Positions 13,690-26,857 of a stretch of DNA of 64,000 nucleotides are shown here, piece after piece. Source of the stretch: Eonycteris spelaea (lineage: Eukaryota > Chordata > Mammalia > Chiroptera > Pteropodidae); contig PUFA01000105.1 in assembly GCA_003508835.1 (NCBI GenBank), positions 4,278,001 to 4,342,000 of the forward strand, written 5' to 3'. The stretch's first letter is position 1, and each line of letters opens with the position of its first letter. Below the pieces are notes generated by a model, which did no database searches, was not told where the DNA came from, and saw only the letters and a program-made list of their open reading frames with translations. The translations under genes and the position numbers were made by a program.

Positions 13690-15010
13690 AAATTTCAAGC
13701 TCTATTACAAGATTTGTGCTTCCAGCCAAAATGAAGAATCAGGAAAAGAATTCAACTTTCTATTTGAAAAAAAAAAAAAAACCATCAGGCAAAATATATG
13801 AAACACTTTCTTAGGGCATTGGAATTCAGAGAACAAAAGACAATGATCTCTGAAAGACAGACAGTCGACAATGTGAGAACTGTGCTTGCCCCAGACCAAG
13901 GCACATGGAAAGGGATCTTAGAGAGTCCGACAGTCCCTTGGAATGGACTCAGCTGGAGTCTGGGACACTTAGTATAAGGGAGTTCAAAGAGCAAGGAGAG
14001 AACTGGACGAGAGAGAGCTGCACAGAGAAAAATCTGTCCATCTGGACATATGCAGAAATTTGTTCTTGAGGCTCCAGCTGAGATCTGAACAACAGAAGCA
14101 TATGAGACAATTCTCTGTGCTGAGAAAAAGGAGAACCTGAAGGAATGAAAGGGAACCATTCCTGAAACTCGCACAAGACTAGGAGTAGTTCCTTTGTCCA
14201 CCATCCAAAGTAGACTATTTCGCAATTCAAGAAGTGAAGCATTGGATAGAGTTTTCAAACGTGTCTTGCCTGAATAGTAAGCCAAATTTAGCAGTGGATG
14301 TAACAAAGCTTAAAAGCCAGTTGCAAAAGAATCAAATTGTTTCCAAGTAACTTAATTCTCTTCCATAAGAAAAAAAAATCATTAATATTTATAGAAATAC
14401 AAGAATATCAAGCACTCAAGATGATAAAATTGACAAGGCTTTTTATGTAATTCACTATTAGAATTCACCCAGATATGCAAAGAATCAGGGAAGTATAACA
14501 CTCAGTGAAAAGAAATATCCATAAATTAAAACCAACCCATGACAGAGATGATAGAAGTAGTAGACAAGGACATTACGAGAGATTATAACTGTATTCCATA
14601 AATTCAGGAAACTAGAGGAAACCTTTAATGCATTCATTGAAATGTAGAAGATATAACTAAAACCCAGATTGAATTTCTGAAACCTGCAATGTCTGATGTG
14701 AAAAATACAATGGCGGGATTAAAAGCAAACCAGGCACTGCAGAAGAAAAGATTGCTAACATCGAAAACATACTGATAAACTATTCGAAACATAGCAAAGA
14801 AAGCAATAAGAGTTAAACAAATTAAAAGAGCATGAGCAAGCTGTAGAGCAACTTGAAGCAGCCTGCTACAGTACATGTAATTGAAGTCCTGGAAATATGA
14901 TCTCTGAAAATAATTATATCTCTGAAAATTATTTTTCAAGTTTGTTAAAAAATATAAACTAACATATCCATGAAGTTCAACAATTCCTAAAGGCTGGAAA
15001 CTAAAGATAA
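13690..15010 (+). repeat. HAL1-type LINE (half-L1) with decayed ORF1
   Basis: The stretch at about 14500-14940 follows a HAL1/L1 ORF1-type body: 'gacagagatgatagaagtag' near 14541-14560, 'ataactgtattccataaatt', 'tgatgtgaaaaatacaatgg' near 14694-14713, and the coiled-coil-coding region with 'gcagaagaaaagattgctaa'. The upstream part (13690-14300) looks like its 5' region. Frames are broken by stops. The minus-strand frames of 173, 97 and 101 codons here are shadows. It is an ancient inactive copy. Confidence 0.7.
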
Positions 15011-16015
15011 GTGTGTAGGCATGTCAAAAATCATGCTTTAATGTATAACTTTTAATGTACAAATTTTACAGGACAATTTAAATTGTATACTTTAAATATG
15101 TGTAATTAAATGTACATCACTTATATCTCACCAAAGCTATTCAAATTTTAAAAATGATAATTGTATATAATGATTATCTTAAATCTGTTATTTCATATTG
15201 CAAGACTCATTCTATTTTGCTGGCCTTCGCTCTTTCCACACGTCTCTCTTATCCCTTTAGTAGCTATCAGAGGCATATTTTCATGCATTAAGAAGCAAGG
15301 AAACAAGAAAACAAGACTTTTTGCAGTCTGGCATGTATTCTCATTCGTAATATTCTATAAGCTTAAGAAACTCACCTGGGTGGGAGGAGCAAAGACAAGA
15401 ATATACCAAAGCATATTTCTTATTCTGAGGCCGATATTAGAGTGTCAGTATTACAATGATGATCTAAAATGGAAAAAACAATATAAGTTTTGCAAAAGTC
15501 TAATATTTAATTTGCATTAATTCAAAAGTATGATGGTATAGAATAAATATTTATTCACAGTTTATGAATTATATTTATTCACAGAACTGAAAATTGAAAA
15601 ACTAAATTGCTAAACACTCATCAATCCCAACCAAGTATTTCTAGAGCTTTTTAAAAATAATGTGCTTTTATAGTCAAAGATATCATTATATCTTCACACA
15701 TCAGTTTATAAAAATCTAATTTGCTTTTGTTAATTTTGTTAAATTTGTTATACATTTTATGTAACCAGTTCTTTTCTCACAGATATTTTTCACTATAAAA
15801 CCAGTACTGTGACAACTGCCCTTCTGCCTACATTACTGCGGCTCACCATTTTTTCCTAAACATAGATTAAAAGAAAATATTGCTTAGTTTTAGTCTTTAT
15901 GTATATAATTTTTGCTGTCATACCACATTACTCTAATAAACAGTACCAATCTGAACAAACATCAGTATTTGAGACATTCCATTTTAAATACATTTTCTTC
16001 AGAACTTAATGGTAA
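15011..16015. other. Unassigned intronic sequence
   Basis: The 119-codon + frame at 15161-15520 has hydrophobic patches but no recognisable domain, no plausible splice context and ordinary AT-rich composition, so it is not called a gene. Confidence 0.4.
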
Positions 16016-16290
16016 GAACTTTAAAAATTTTAGCCAACCAGAAGGGTGAAAAATCATCCATTTTGCATTATTTTGCATGCTTTTATTAGAGAGTCCAAGC
16101 TTTTTTCACATTGACTTGTGTTTATTCTTCTATGAAGTGGTTAGTCAGTACATTTCATCTTTTTCCACTGAATTATGTTATCATTTGTTTACAGTAATGA
16201 TTTATATATTATAGATGCTAATTATTTCTGCTATATCCTGTTGTACATATTTTTCCTCTTTTCATATATTTTGAAATACAGAAAGAAATA
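16016..16290 (-). repeat. Probable old L1 fragment, antisense
   Basis: The order of phrases (CATTGACTTGTGTTTATTCT near 16110-16129, then 'ccactgaattatgttatcat', 'tgatttatatattatagatg', and 'ctgctatatcctgttgtaca') mirrors the reverse complement of the L1 ORF2 3' region. It is highly diverged. Confidence 0.45.
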
Positions 16291-16328
16291 TCCAAATTTT
16301 ATTTGATAAAATTTATCAACATCTTCCT

Positions 16329-16530
16329 TTTTTTGTTTTTAAATTAAACTTATTGGGGTTACACTGGTTAATAAAATTACATAGGTTTCAAGTGTACAAT
16401 TTTATATACATCACATGTATATTGAATTGTGTATTCACCACCCAAATTCAAATCTTCTGTCACCATTTATTTGCCCCCGTTTACCTTTTCTACCTCCTTC
16501 TTTCTTCATTTCTTCCAGTAACCACTAAAC
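16329..16530 (-). repeat. L1 3' UTR fragment, antisense (bat-like subfamily)
   Basis: It begins with T-rich sequence (the copied poly(A) tail). It continues with 'attggggttacactggttaa' at 16352-16371, 'cataggtttcaagtgtacaa' at 16381-16400, and 'tgtattcaccacccaaattc'. This is the 3' UTR of an L1 inserted on the minus strand. The 167-codon + frame across it is an artefact. Confidence 0.8.
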
Positions 16531-19500
16531 TGTTTTCTGTGTCTATGGGGTTTTTTTATTTGTCTTGTTCATTTATTGCTTTCAGTTTTACATCAGTATC
16601 TTCATTTTTAAAATGGGGTGATTGGATAAGACTTTTATACATTTTAATATTTTATTTAATTTCTAATATATATTTTATATTTTCTATTAAAAGGCGTAGT
16701 CATTTTCTGTGTCATACATCAATTTTACATATTTTATTTGTCTATCTTTTCTTCCATTCTTATTTTTTGGTAGACCATTTATACATTTACATCTATTTAC
16801 TTTTGAAGTTCATTCATTTCTATTTTGCTATCATTCTTTCCTTAGTTCTACTTTAATCAGTTGGCCATTAGTAACCTAAATCAAATGCAAATTTCAGCGA
16901 ATAGGAGATTTTATTTTTATTTCTTTATCATAACAAAGTAGGTGACTGGTACGATCACTTCACTATGACATCAATCCCTTATGCTCTTTTTCTTTCTTTC
17001 TCTGCCATCGTTAGAACATGATTCTCATTCTCACAGTTTCAATGCTCATGTACTTCCAGTCATCATCTGTGTTTCAAGAATGAGGAAGAGTAAGGACCGA
17101 GGGTTTATTTTGTTGGTCAAAACTTTTAATTTTTTTACATTTCTCTTATTATTAATCAGAATCATGTCACATGACCCCCATTCTCACCCCCTAGATTTAA
17201 GAGTTATAGATACCGAATATCCTAAGCTGAACTCTTTGTGCACTCCAAATGCAGAATGTGTTTGCAGAACAGGCCAATCCTTTTGAGCCAAGTTGCTAGT
17301 GTGTCCTCTGCTCATTGTATATCTTACGGACATTCCCTTTTAATGCATTTTCTTTTTCAGTTTTTATTTGTTACATTAAATACTTAAATTAATTTCAAGA
17401 TTATGTAAAGATTAAATTTTTGTGTATGTGAAGTATCGAAGTCCTCTAAGTATTCCTATATAATGTTATTGTTTTGCATCGATTTCTCAAAATTCTAATT
17501 TTGGCTTTTACTTTAATTTAGTACAAAAATTTATTTTAAGCATTTTTTTTAATTTACATTACTTCTTGGGTGTTATTCTTTTATTATTATTTAACCTTTT
17601 ACTGCCTTGAGATCAAATAATGTGGTATGGAGGAGTCTACTTACTGAAATTAGCTAGGATATCTTTTGTATTTAGATACATAATTAATTTTTGTAACTGT
17701 TTCTTAAATATAAAAGAAGCATTTGCCTTCTCTACAGACAAAACCAACCTTAAATTTAAATGTAGTTTTTGAAAGTGTTACCAGTACCAAGTTTTATATC
17801 TTACAATTATATAGAAAACATTTGAAAGTCATTGGAAAAAAAACCAAACCAAACACAAAAAACCTCTCTGTGAGATAATTACAGTGTTTGAGTTACATGA
17901 AGTGAAGCAATTTTGTTGTTGTTCCCTTTGGATTTAAAATATTTCAACCCAATTTTTGAAAAGATGTATTTGATATTTCTGTGGTGGCTGAAAATTGTTC
18001 AATTTTATTAAAAAAAACACAAAATGATTGTTAATTGATTCTTTCAAGGCCAAATTAACCTATCTACTTAAAAAAAAGTATTTCAGTTCTGTGAAATATA
18101 TGACTAATTTGTGAATTAACTTCAGATGAACACATACAGCTTGCAAGTTAGCAGGTCTATATCATGAAATTTTATTTTATAATGATCTAATCTTAACAAG
18201 ATTTAGATGATGTAATTGTAAAGTTGACAGAAAGATTTAACAGTCCTATTCTTTATGTTGTGGACTAGAATTGAATCCACAGACTCACGCATTGTACAGT
18301 AGAGTACACATCTTCTAAATATAGAGAACAAATGGCCATATTTTTTCAGTATACTTTAAAGACCTACTTAGATTTCCTGTGATAATACATTCTTAAGGAG
18401 AGAGGGGGAATTAAAATAATCCTTTGATCAGCCATCAGCCTTCAGGGCCTTCAGGCAGAAAACCTAAATCATTTCTGAGTGTCTTATATTATTGAAGATA
18501 AGGAACCTTGCCTCAAGCCAATAGTAAATGGTCATACAATTTAATGGATGCTTAATTCTCTATAAAGCCATCATATTTTTGTACGTGGTTATGTTTTTAA
18601 TAAAAAGATAGTTCTCAAAGTTATGATCATAATGGCTAAACTTGAGTACATCATGACATTTTCAAAACCAGTTAACAGAGATGTTCCACTTACCTGACCT
18701 GGTAGAAACTAAAACATAGCAATTAACACTGATCATTTTATTACTGAGCTTAGTACCATGCCTAAGCATTTTTTACAAATTTGTCTTAAAAAAAATGAAT
18801 TTAATCAATTTGTTGATTTTTAAAATGAACCTAAGATCTTAACTATATTTATTTTTAAAGCCAGGTGACATCCCTTCCCTGCTTAAGACTGTTTGAATGC
18901 AAAGAAGAGATGATTTCTTACACTTTCTAAGTAGCTATCTGACCTCCAAAATGAAACTAGAAGTTTTAGATTTTCCTCATAGCTTTGATTAAAAACACTA
19001 AGCAGTATTTTTTTTCTTATTATTATATGATGAGTTAAACTATTTTTAATGACCTCAAACTGGTCCGTAATGATCACTTGAAAATCGCTACATCACATTC
19101 TACCTTCTTTTCCTTATCGAGATTTTTATCTTCTCTCTCACTTTACAATAAGGTCAAAAGAGAACTATTGATTGTGTCTGACAAATGTCAAAAGTCTTTT
19201 CCATCAAAAAGAAGAGACGAGAACAATATCTAAAAGTCTGATCAAAGCTAGTAACATGAATGGTGTCACATTAAAAGGGAAGACACATTATTTCACCACT
19301 TTCAACTCTTAAACACCCTTAGTTATTTGTCAAGTTTTATTATAGTTCTGTAAAGCTTTCTTTTTTCAGAGATTATTTTAAATTTAATGTTCTTTCAAGA
19401 GGCTCATATTTGTATTACTTTCAATGAGTAAACATATAATAGCCTGAAGGCTATGTAGTTCAACTAAATAAAGAATCTGAATTTGATTGTAGGTACATTT

Positions 19501-20035
19501 AAATCTTCTATCCATATAATTGAGTTGAGAATGATGTTAAGACATTTCCAGGAAAGTCATTATTTTCCTACTACTATTATTCTAAAAAAATAGATAATCT
19601 TATTTTAAAAACAAAACTACATTCCCATGTAAGGACATATAATATATGAAAACTCACAGATACAAACAAGATAAATTTAAAATGTATTTAAATAATATTG
19701 CAGAATAATGTGCTGTAAGATTCTTTAGCCAAAAGCTATGCATCTTAACATGTTTTGGTATGTGATTCTTAAACCTTATTTATACTATTATTTCTAAAGT
19801 AGCTAATAGATATAATGACTTAAATATTAAAAACTAAGTTTATTTTGAAGATATGCCTTCAACTCAGGATTACTCAGCAGACATTTAATGTCTAACATCG
19901 CAGACTTCTGCTTCTGAGACGAAAAATAATGCAAAAGAATATTGCTGTTATTCAAAATAGCTGAGAAAATCAGTTTTAAAAACTAATCAGGGCTATGAGG
20001 ATGCATTCAGAAATCTTAGTAAAATTAAACCCCGT
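16531..20035. other. Unique-looking intronic sequence
   Basis: About 3.5 kb of AT-rich sequence. No gene was recognised. The frame at 16981-17286 has no known motif. No high-quality repeat was seen. Confidence 0.4.
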
Positions 20036-20039
20036 GAAG

Positions 20040-20196
20040 TGACAAGCCCCCCTGGGAGAGAAGGAAGCTAGGTTTGCTTTCATCTCTAGTGGAGTGGATG
20101 AGGGAGGAGGATTCATCAGAGAACAGAGTAAGGAGAACCAAGCCAAAACTAAAATACAGTAATAGTGGCAGTAGTAGTAATGGTGGTGGTAGTAGC

Positions 20197-20275
<79 letters not shown>

Positions 20276-21750
20276 TTGGCCCAGTGTTGTCTGGCTTGAT
20301 GGTTTAGAATCCTGAAGGGCCCTAGCCTCCAGGCGAGTTTTCATCAACCTGACAACCCTTTCCAAAGCCTCCACTTTGAGCCAAAGTTGTAATCAAAAGG
20401 TGAAAGACAGAGCAGAAGAATGGATAGAGAGAACTTTCCTGAGACATAGGGAGCCGACTGAAAGCTGAAGGCAGGATGAGGGTAACCAAGCTGCGGGCCT
20501 TCTGGGCCTCTAGTAATTAGGAGGCGGTGGCTGTTAAACACTGAGGGGAGGCCAGAATAATTCAGATAAACTTTTTACAAGTAAACATTTTGATCTTTGG
20601 GAAATATTAGGCGTGACTGTTACAAGGCAAGGTAGCAGACGAATTAAAAACGATGCCTTGGAAGCACGCACGTTGTCTTCTCAGAGGCTGAAACACTGTA
20701 GCCTAAGGGCAGTGGCAGGATAGGAGAGTCGAGAGGAATTTTTCCAAGGCTTTCCAGGCTTTCACGAAATGTAGGGCCCACAGCACGTCATGGGTGGGCT
20801 CAGGACATCAGGGCAGAGGAGAGAGGGAGAAAGAAAACTTGAATATCTGAAAGCCAGAAGCAGGCGTAGATGGCAAATAGAATTCTTCATTAAACCGAAT
20901 AGCCGAGAGCTGAACCTCCCAGGGTTTGGAGTGTTGGCCCTGTGCTGTAAATCAAAAAGAGGCTAAGACAATGTTCTTGGTACTAAGATCCCAAGCTCTG
21001 GCGAAGGCAATGTGCCTTATTCATCCTGAACTCAGTCTAACCAAAGCAGTAGCCTCTCCCGAACTTCTCAACAACAGATTTATTGACACAGAGCCTCACA
21101 TTATCATCCTGACAGAGAAGCAGTGCGCCAGTGTCTCACTCTTGCCTTAATTTTTCAAAATAATGAGATATGAAAAGGAGCCATAAAATGCAATAGCCTC
21201 AAATAGATGAAACCATTAATAGAAGCAAATGTACAGATTGCCTAGATGTTAGAATTATCACAGAATTTTTAAAAGCCTGTGACAAATACTTTAAAAGATA
21301 TAGCAGAAAAGAAAACATGAGTGAGCAGATGAAGAATTGAAGCAGAGAATGGTAACTATTAAATAAAAATCCAAATGGAATGTTAGAAAAAACACTTCAG
21401 GAAAAAAAAGAAGACACAGGGGAGGAATCAGGGAACTTGAATACTGATTTTAAAAATAGTCTAAACTGAAATACGTGTAGAGAATACAGAATAATAGTAA
21501 CTATAGACAGAACATTTGACATCTGTGAGACAATAATAGCCTACATAAGTAAACTGGACTCTAAGAAGGAAAAAGAAAGATTGGAACAGGAAAAATAATC
21601 GAAGACGTAATTGCTAAGATTGTCAAAATTTGGTAAAATACGCGACTTATAGAATTGAGAATAGAAATAAAAATTTTGCAGGAAAAAAAAAAAAAGTAGC
21701 CATACCCAGGGATATCAAAGTCAAATTGAAGAAAATCAGTACAAAGAAAA
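20040..21750 (+). repeat. Old L1/HAL1-like 5' region and ORF1-type body
   Basis: The stretch at about 21290-21600 carries decayed ORF1-type text ('gagcagatgaagaattgaag' near 21324-21343, then a Lys/Glu-rich coiled-coil-like coding pattern). The GC-richer 20300-21150 part looks like its upstream region. Stops interrupt every frame. Assignment to HAL1 rather than to an L1 subfamily is uncertain, and the 5' boundary is approximate. Confidence 0.5.
20161..20274. repeat. Compound trinucleotide microsatellite (AGT)n-(AAT)n
   Basis: An interrupted GGT/AGT/AGC section leads into pure (AGT)n at about 20200-20229, then into (AAT)n at 20230-20274. It produces artefactual poly-Ser/Asn frames on the + strand and poly-Tyr frames on the minus strand. 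These are not proteins. Confidence 0.97.
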
Positions 21751-21754
21751 AATT

Positions 21755-22216
21755 TGTAAAAACCATGTGTAGACCGAGTCGTAGCTCCCTAACAATCTCT
21801 ATTCTACATCCTGGTCCCCAGAACCAGTGAGTATATAACCTTGCATGGCAAAAGAGACTTTGCAGATGTGATTAAGTACAGGTTATAAATATGGGAAAAT
21901 AATCCTGAATTATAAAGGAAATAGAAAGACAAAAGTGTGAGAGTCAGAAGGGGAACAGAGAGCAGAGAAGCAGCTGAGGTTTGAAAGCACTATATTGCTG
22001 ATGAAGGTGAAGGAAGAAACACAAGCCAAGGAATACAAGAAGCTGAAAAAGATTCTTCCTTAGAACCTCTGGAAGAAACGCAGTACCACTGATGCTTGAT
22101 TTTAGACCAATAAGACCATTTCAGACTTCTAACTTTCAGAACTGTGAATAAATTTGTGTCATTAAGCCACCCAATTTGTGGTCATTTGCAACAGCATCAA
22201 TAGGGAAATAATATAA
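21755..22216 (+). repeat. MLT1-type (ERVL-MaLR) LTR, sense
   Basis: It follows the MLT1 consensus: 'gtccccagaaccagtgagta', 'gagactttgcagatgtgatt' near 21852-21871, 'acaagccaaggaatacaaga' near 22021-22040, 'gaactgtgaataaatttgtg' near 22139-22158, and 'aagccacccaatttgtggtc' near 22164-22183. Its 5' end is missing. It is an ancient non-coding LTR. Confidence 0.85.
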
Positions 22217-24195
22217 GTGGATAGAGGAAAAAGCTATGGATCACACTAAAAACCAATAAGAAAAATGGCTAACTTCTCAACAAAAAGAAGGGTTATTGGA
22301 ATATGATAGGACTTTTTAAAAGGTTAAATAAATATAAGTGAATGAAAATCCAACAATTAATTAAACTGTCTACCTAAAATTTAATTTCTAGCAAAGATAT
22401 CCCTCAAAAATTGAAGATTTAAAAAAAAGCCTTTCAGAAAGAAACTTAAAAAAAATTCTTCAGCAGATCTGCACTATAAAGATTACTAAAGCAATATTTT
22501 CACATTAATAATTTTCTGTCTTTTTTGTAAGAATTGCTTGAAATATATTCTAGTTTGTAGCCATAATCATCATTAGCTATTTATAATAAATTCAATGTGA
22601 AAGCAAGAAAAACACATATTATATATTAATAATTAATTTTGAGTAAAATAAATGCAAAAGTATTGGAATGAGCATTTATGTCTATGTATTTTCTATATAT
22701 TTTATGCACATTTATATGGTTATACGACATCTATGCTAAAATGTTTTAACACATTTGTCATCTATAGTTTAAAAAATAAAGTTAGCTTTTCATTGTATAA
22801 AAACAAGTGAATTTTAACTTTCAGTAGAGCCTAAGTGACTATGATGTGTTTAATGAACTTTTATAGGTAAATTTTTAACAATACAAAGTAAGGCTCAGCA
22901 ATCACATTAAGTGTATCAGCAGAAATTAATGTATGGTTTTGTGATATGTATTGGAGAAAAATTTCTTAGACAGAAAAGCTAAAAGGTAATCCATTGGTCC
23001 TTGAGCATTCTTGTGTATGCTCTGTAATTCCACATCCATTATGTATATTAAGTAGTAAGACATGAACCATTTCTCCTCACTTATATCCTATGTTCCTGGT
23101 GGTACGTGGGACTCAAGAAAGGTTACACATATCTAAAGTATAATATCAAAAACTATTTTCTCCATAGTTACATTAATATAATTTTTATTTATTTATTTGT
23201 ATTTATGTCCTTGTAAGAATGGAAATCAACTCAAGTTGTTTAAGTAATAACAAGAACAAAAAGAATTGAGAATTGAGCTTGTCTCAGGAAACCACCCAAA
23301 GACATGATGTAGAACTATACTTAACCAAAAAATGGGGACGGGAAACAGGATCCATAGAGTCATTATATGTCCAGATAGTATTTTCGTTTTCACTGTCTAC
23401 TGCCTCAGCAGAAAGCTCTCCACATACAGCACTGATAAGTCCACATTCTCCAAGTCTGCGTGTTAGAATTCCTTGACCACAGACAGAAACTTACTTTTAC
23501 TCCCAAATTAGAGCCAGAGAAAAGTCTAAACAACAGAGTTTGGCTTGGGTGTCCTTTCCCTTCATTAAATTAGTTGTAGTCAAGGGGTGCACATTCTTTT
23601 TTGAGGCCTTTGTGAAATGTCACATTGTATAGACCATATCATGTTATACACATATTAAAAACAAAACAAATCAATAACAAAATAAGTGATTTTCTATTTT
23701 ATCTAGGCTCGGAACATTGATTCTTCTTTAAGAGTTCCAGCAAATGTAGAGCTCAAAATTCAAAAACTAGTTACAACTGTACATAAAAAAATACAGTTAG
23801 AAAACTTACTCCTCTTTTCAGAGGTACATACTAAAACACTAGCAGGCAAACAAATGAAATGACTCACTACATTCTACTTCGGGGATCCTGCCAAAGTTAA
23901 TTCTAACATGATTAATAGCCAGCGGTGAGGATATTTTTACTCATTGTTGTGAATTTGCAATTAAAAATATTTTAAGTTTAAAATGAAAATAAAATAAAAA
24001 ATAAAAGAATGGATCCTAGTCGTTTAAACTGCTTGATCATTTCAGGTTCTTCAAAATGATGGAGATTCAGTTACAGTTAATATTTCAAAAATATGCAACT
24101 AATTTAAACTCACTCTCTGATATCATCAAATATCTGAGATTCAATAAATATTCTGTACTAGATAATTCAGTTTTAAAAGCACACCCACTTTAAGA
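22217..24195. other. Unique-looking intronic sequence
   Basis: No gene or confident repeat was recognised. The frame at 23273-23476 has no known motif. Confidence 0.4.
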
Positions 24196-24199
24196 GAGT

Positions 24200-25085
24200 A
24201 AAATAACATCGTAGTAGTAGTGCTTTGAGGCGGAGGACAGGAAAATGACCTTTTCTCTGTCCTATCTTCAGTATCCAGTGGCCTGCTAACTAACTGACAA
24301 AGACAGATTAAGAGGAGAAAAAAGTTTATACATATGCATACTGTGCACAGTGGAGCTGACAAAAGTAGCTAGCTGGTTAAACGATTAAAGTTAGAAATTT
24401 ATACACCTAGTATAGAAGGGAAAAGAAGAAGCGAAGAAAATGCTCCTTTAGGAAGACGGATGGGTTTTCAGGAGAACCAAATGGGCATCAGAAAGTTTCT
24501 GTAATATTGGTCTATACAGGTGAATAGTCTTTCCATCTTCTTCAAGACTTTGTGGTAGGTTTATTCTTCTTCTTGGAAGTAAACCTGCCTTGAGGAGTGA
24601 ATTTATGGTAGCCTCATTTCCCAAGAGCTGCTGATTTGGGTCAGATAAGGGATGTTCAGAGAAGGCTTCTTTCCACATCTGTTGAATCTCACATGTCTTC
24701 AGCTTAAAATAATTTTCATTACCAACTCTGGGGTTCCCAGGAAGCCCACTGAAACTAACAAAAACATAGTTAAAATATCAACTGTGTCATATTAATTTTT
24801 TAAAAATTTATTTTAGTAAAAAATTAAATCTAATGGGGCAGTTCTAAAACAGAAGAGGAACTCTCCACCACCAGGGCCCAAGGGGGAAAATTATATAAAG
24901 AATGTGGAAGCAAAAGAAAATTATTTGATTGGCTATAGCTTAAAGACTGGTTGGCTGTTTGTGATTGGTTGTGCTTAGTGCGGTGATTTTGTAAACTTGA
25001 CATTCACAGGCTTAAATTTTGAATCGTTCATGTAGTCTGCCACGCCATTAGAGCCACATTGGTATAATGGCCTCTTTGTTTAATT
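24200..25085. repeat. LTR-like interspersed repeat, copy A
   Basis: It shares with the segment at 26010-26375 the motif AGACAGATTAA-AGGAGAAAAA (here at 24301-24322). The motif is preceded in both by a pyrimidine-rich block and followed by AAGTTTA-type text. The arrangement resembles an endogenous retroviral LTR family that I cannot name with confidence. The open frame at 24448-24678 on the minus strand lacks a known domain. Confidence 0.45.
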
Positions 25086-26005
25086 AATTTTACAACATAA
25101 GTGATATGCATTCACTCACTAGAGTTCTATATTATTTAATAATTTTGTTAAACTTTATATCTTCTGAAGTCATATTAATAGAAGGAGGTGGATAAAGGAT
25201 AGCAATTAATGGATTCAAAATTAGTCACTTATGACAGAAAGTTCATAAGTCACCAGACAAAATTGTAGCATAAAATTTATAGATGTCCTTTTAAAAATAG
25301 GTTAATTAATTAATAAATTATACCAGTTTATAACTAGTTCTAACAAAAGAATCTGAAGTATGGTACACAGTGTACAAAAATAAATATATAGTAAGTCTAT
25401 AAAGAAACTATTATTCTATCCATATGTAATATTGGCAGCATTGATCAGAACAGGAAAAGATGATAAGCAAATTTTTTAAATTAAAATTATAATGTAAAGT
25501 GGTATGAAATATTCTAAAAATGTCTCTCTCTCTCTTTGTCTCTGTTTATGGAATTGAGAAAGAAGAAATTGATGGGGATAAAATTCTCCCTCAAATAAGG
25601 AGATCTAAAAATTACGATTTCATCATTTGACTTAGGGTAAATTCTACAAAGAAAATATTCTAGATCTACATAGTCTAGTGTTTGGCTCTGGAAAATAGTG
25701 TTAAGAGTTTCCACTCCTTGACTAATCAGATAGCCTTCGTCTTTTCTAGATTATTTTAACAGCAAAGATAACAATTTTCACGAAAGAGTGATAGTTCTAA
25801 AAACAATTAAAAGCATTACCTGAAATAAATGCTGTGAAAATACAGGACTATGCTAACTTCCCTAACTCTACCACAAGTGTTTGAGCATTTTCTGCATCAT
25901 TTCCCAGGTGTTAGCATCATATCTAGGATGCGTAGTCACTTTTGTTACCTTACCTGTTTGGTCCCACCATGGTTAAGCTAAGGAACAAACAGAGAAATAA
26001 GCAAG
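25086..26005. other. Unassigned sequence between two related repeat copies
   Basis: AT-rich, with a short CT-rich tract at 25521-25538. No retroviral reading frame was recognised between the two copies. Confidence 0.4.
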
Positions 26006-26009
26006 TGTA

Positions 26010-26375
26010 TAGGAGGGGAAAAAAATAATTTTCCCTTTATCCTTGCACACACTCTGTAATAAGAGACAGATTAATAGGAGAAAAACAAACAGAAGTTTAA
26101 TAATATGTATATATCCAATACACATAGGAGAGACCTATAAAAACTGAAGCAACTCACTGAATGATCCAAATCATTACCTTAAATACCATGTCAGCTAAAA
26201 ACAAAAATGTTGGGCCAGTTATAAAACATATAACACATTTTCACAAAACACCTTTAGAAGTTAAGATCCATGTAGAGCTTAATTCACAAATAGTTAATCT
26301 GATCTGTAGTATAAATGGTGTGGACCCTAGAAGGACCAGGCAGGTTATAAAATTTTCCCCTTTTTTTGGCCAATG
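26010..26375. repeat. LTR-like interspersed repeat, copy B
   Basis: Same orientation as copy A, with AGACAGATTAATAGGAGAAA at 26064-26083. Its 3' part reads 'ggaccctagaaggaccaggc' near 26323-26342, then a short T tract and TTGGCCAATGGCCC. Its 79-codon frame is repeat-derived. Confidence 0.45.
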
Positions 26376-26855
26376 GCCCAAACAAATAAAACTAAAATGA
26401 TACAAATCAGTTACACACAGTTAAAGATGTAGTGGTTATGATGGGAAAAATGCAACAGAAAACTTAAAAGACTTCTGGAAATTGGTGGAAGTAATAGTCT
26501 TAGCACACTATTTGATAATTTTCTGTAATGTTTTTTAAAAGTGCCATTCACTTTAATAAGAAAATCTTTAAAAAAAACTTGAGCAGAATAAATGAGTACA
26601 AATTTATATTTAACCAAATCATGTTAAAATTACGAAAACAACGAGAACACCTTAAAAATAACAACTGTAATACTCTAAGCATGTTTCTCATCAGCATCAA
26701 AAGAAGTTAAAGTAAACTACTGATAGCTAGCCATAATAAAACTCAGATGATATTTTGATCTCAACAATATTTAGTCTTCAAATCCATGAGCATAGAATAT
26801 CTTTCTGTTTATATAGGTCATTATAAATTTCTTTAAGCTATATGTTGCATTTTCC
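26376..26855. other. Unassigned intronic sequence
   Basis: No gene or confident repeat was seen. Confidence 0.4.
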
Positions 26856-26857
26856 AA

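Noticed and set aside
13785..14306. 173-codon minus-strand frame
   Set aside because: It lies antisense to a HAL1-type element and has no known domain.
16353..16856. 167-codon hydrophobic + frame resembling a membrane protein
   Set aside because: The first part is antisense L1 3' UTR and the rest is T-rich DNA, which encodes Phe/Leu/Ile by composition alone.
19976..20374. Poly-Tyr (minus) and poly-Ser/Asn (plus) open frames
   Set aside because: Both come from the (AGT)n-(AAT)n microsatellite; no gene structure.
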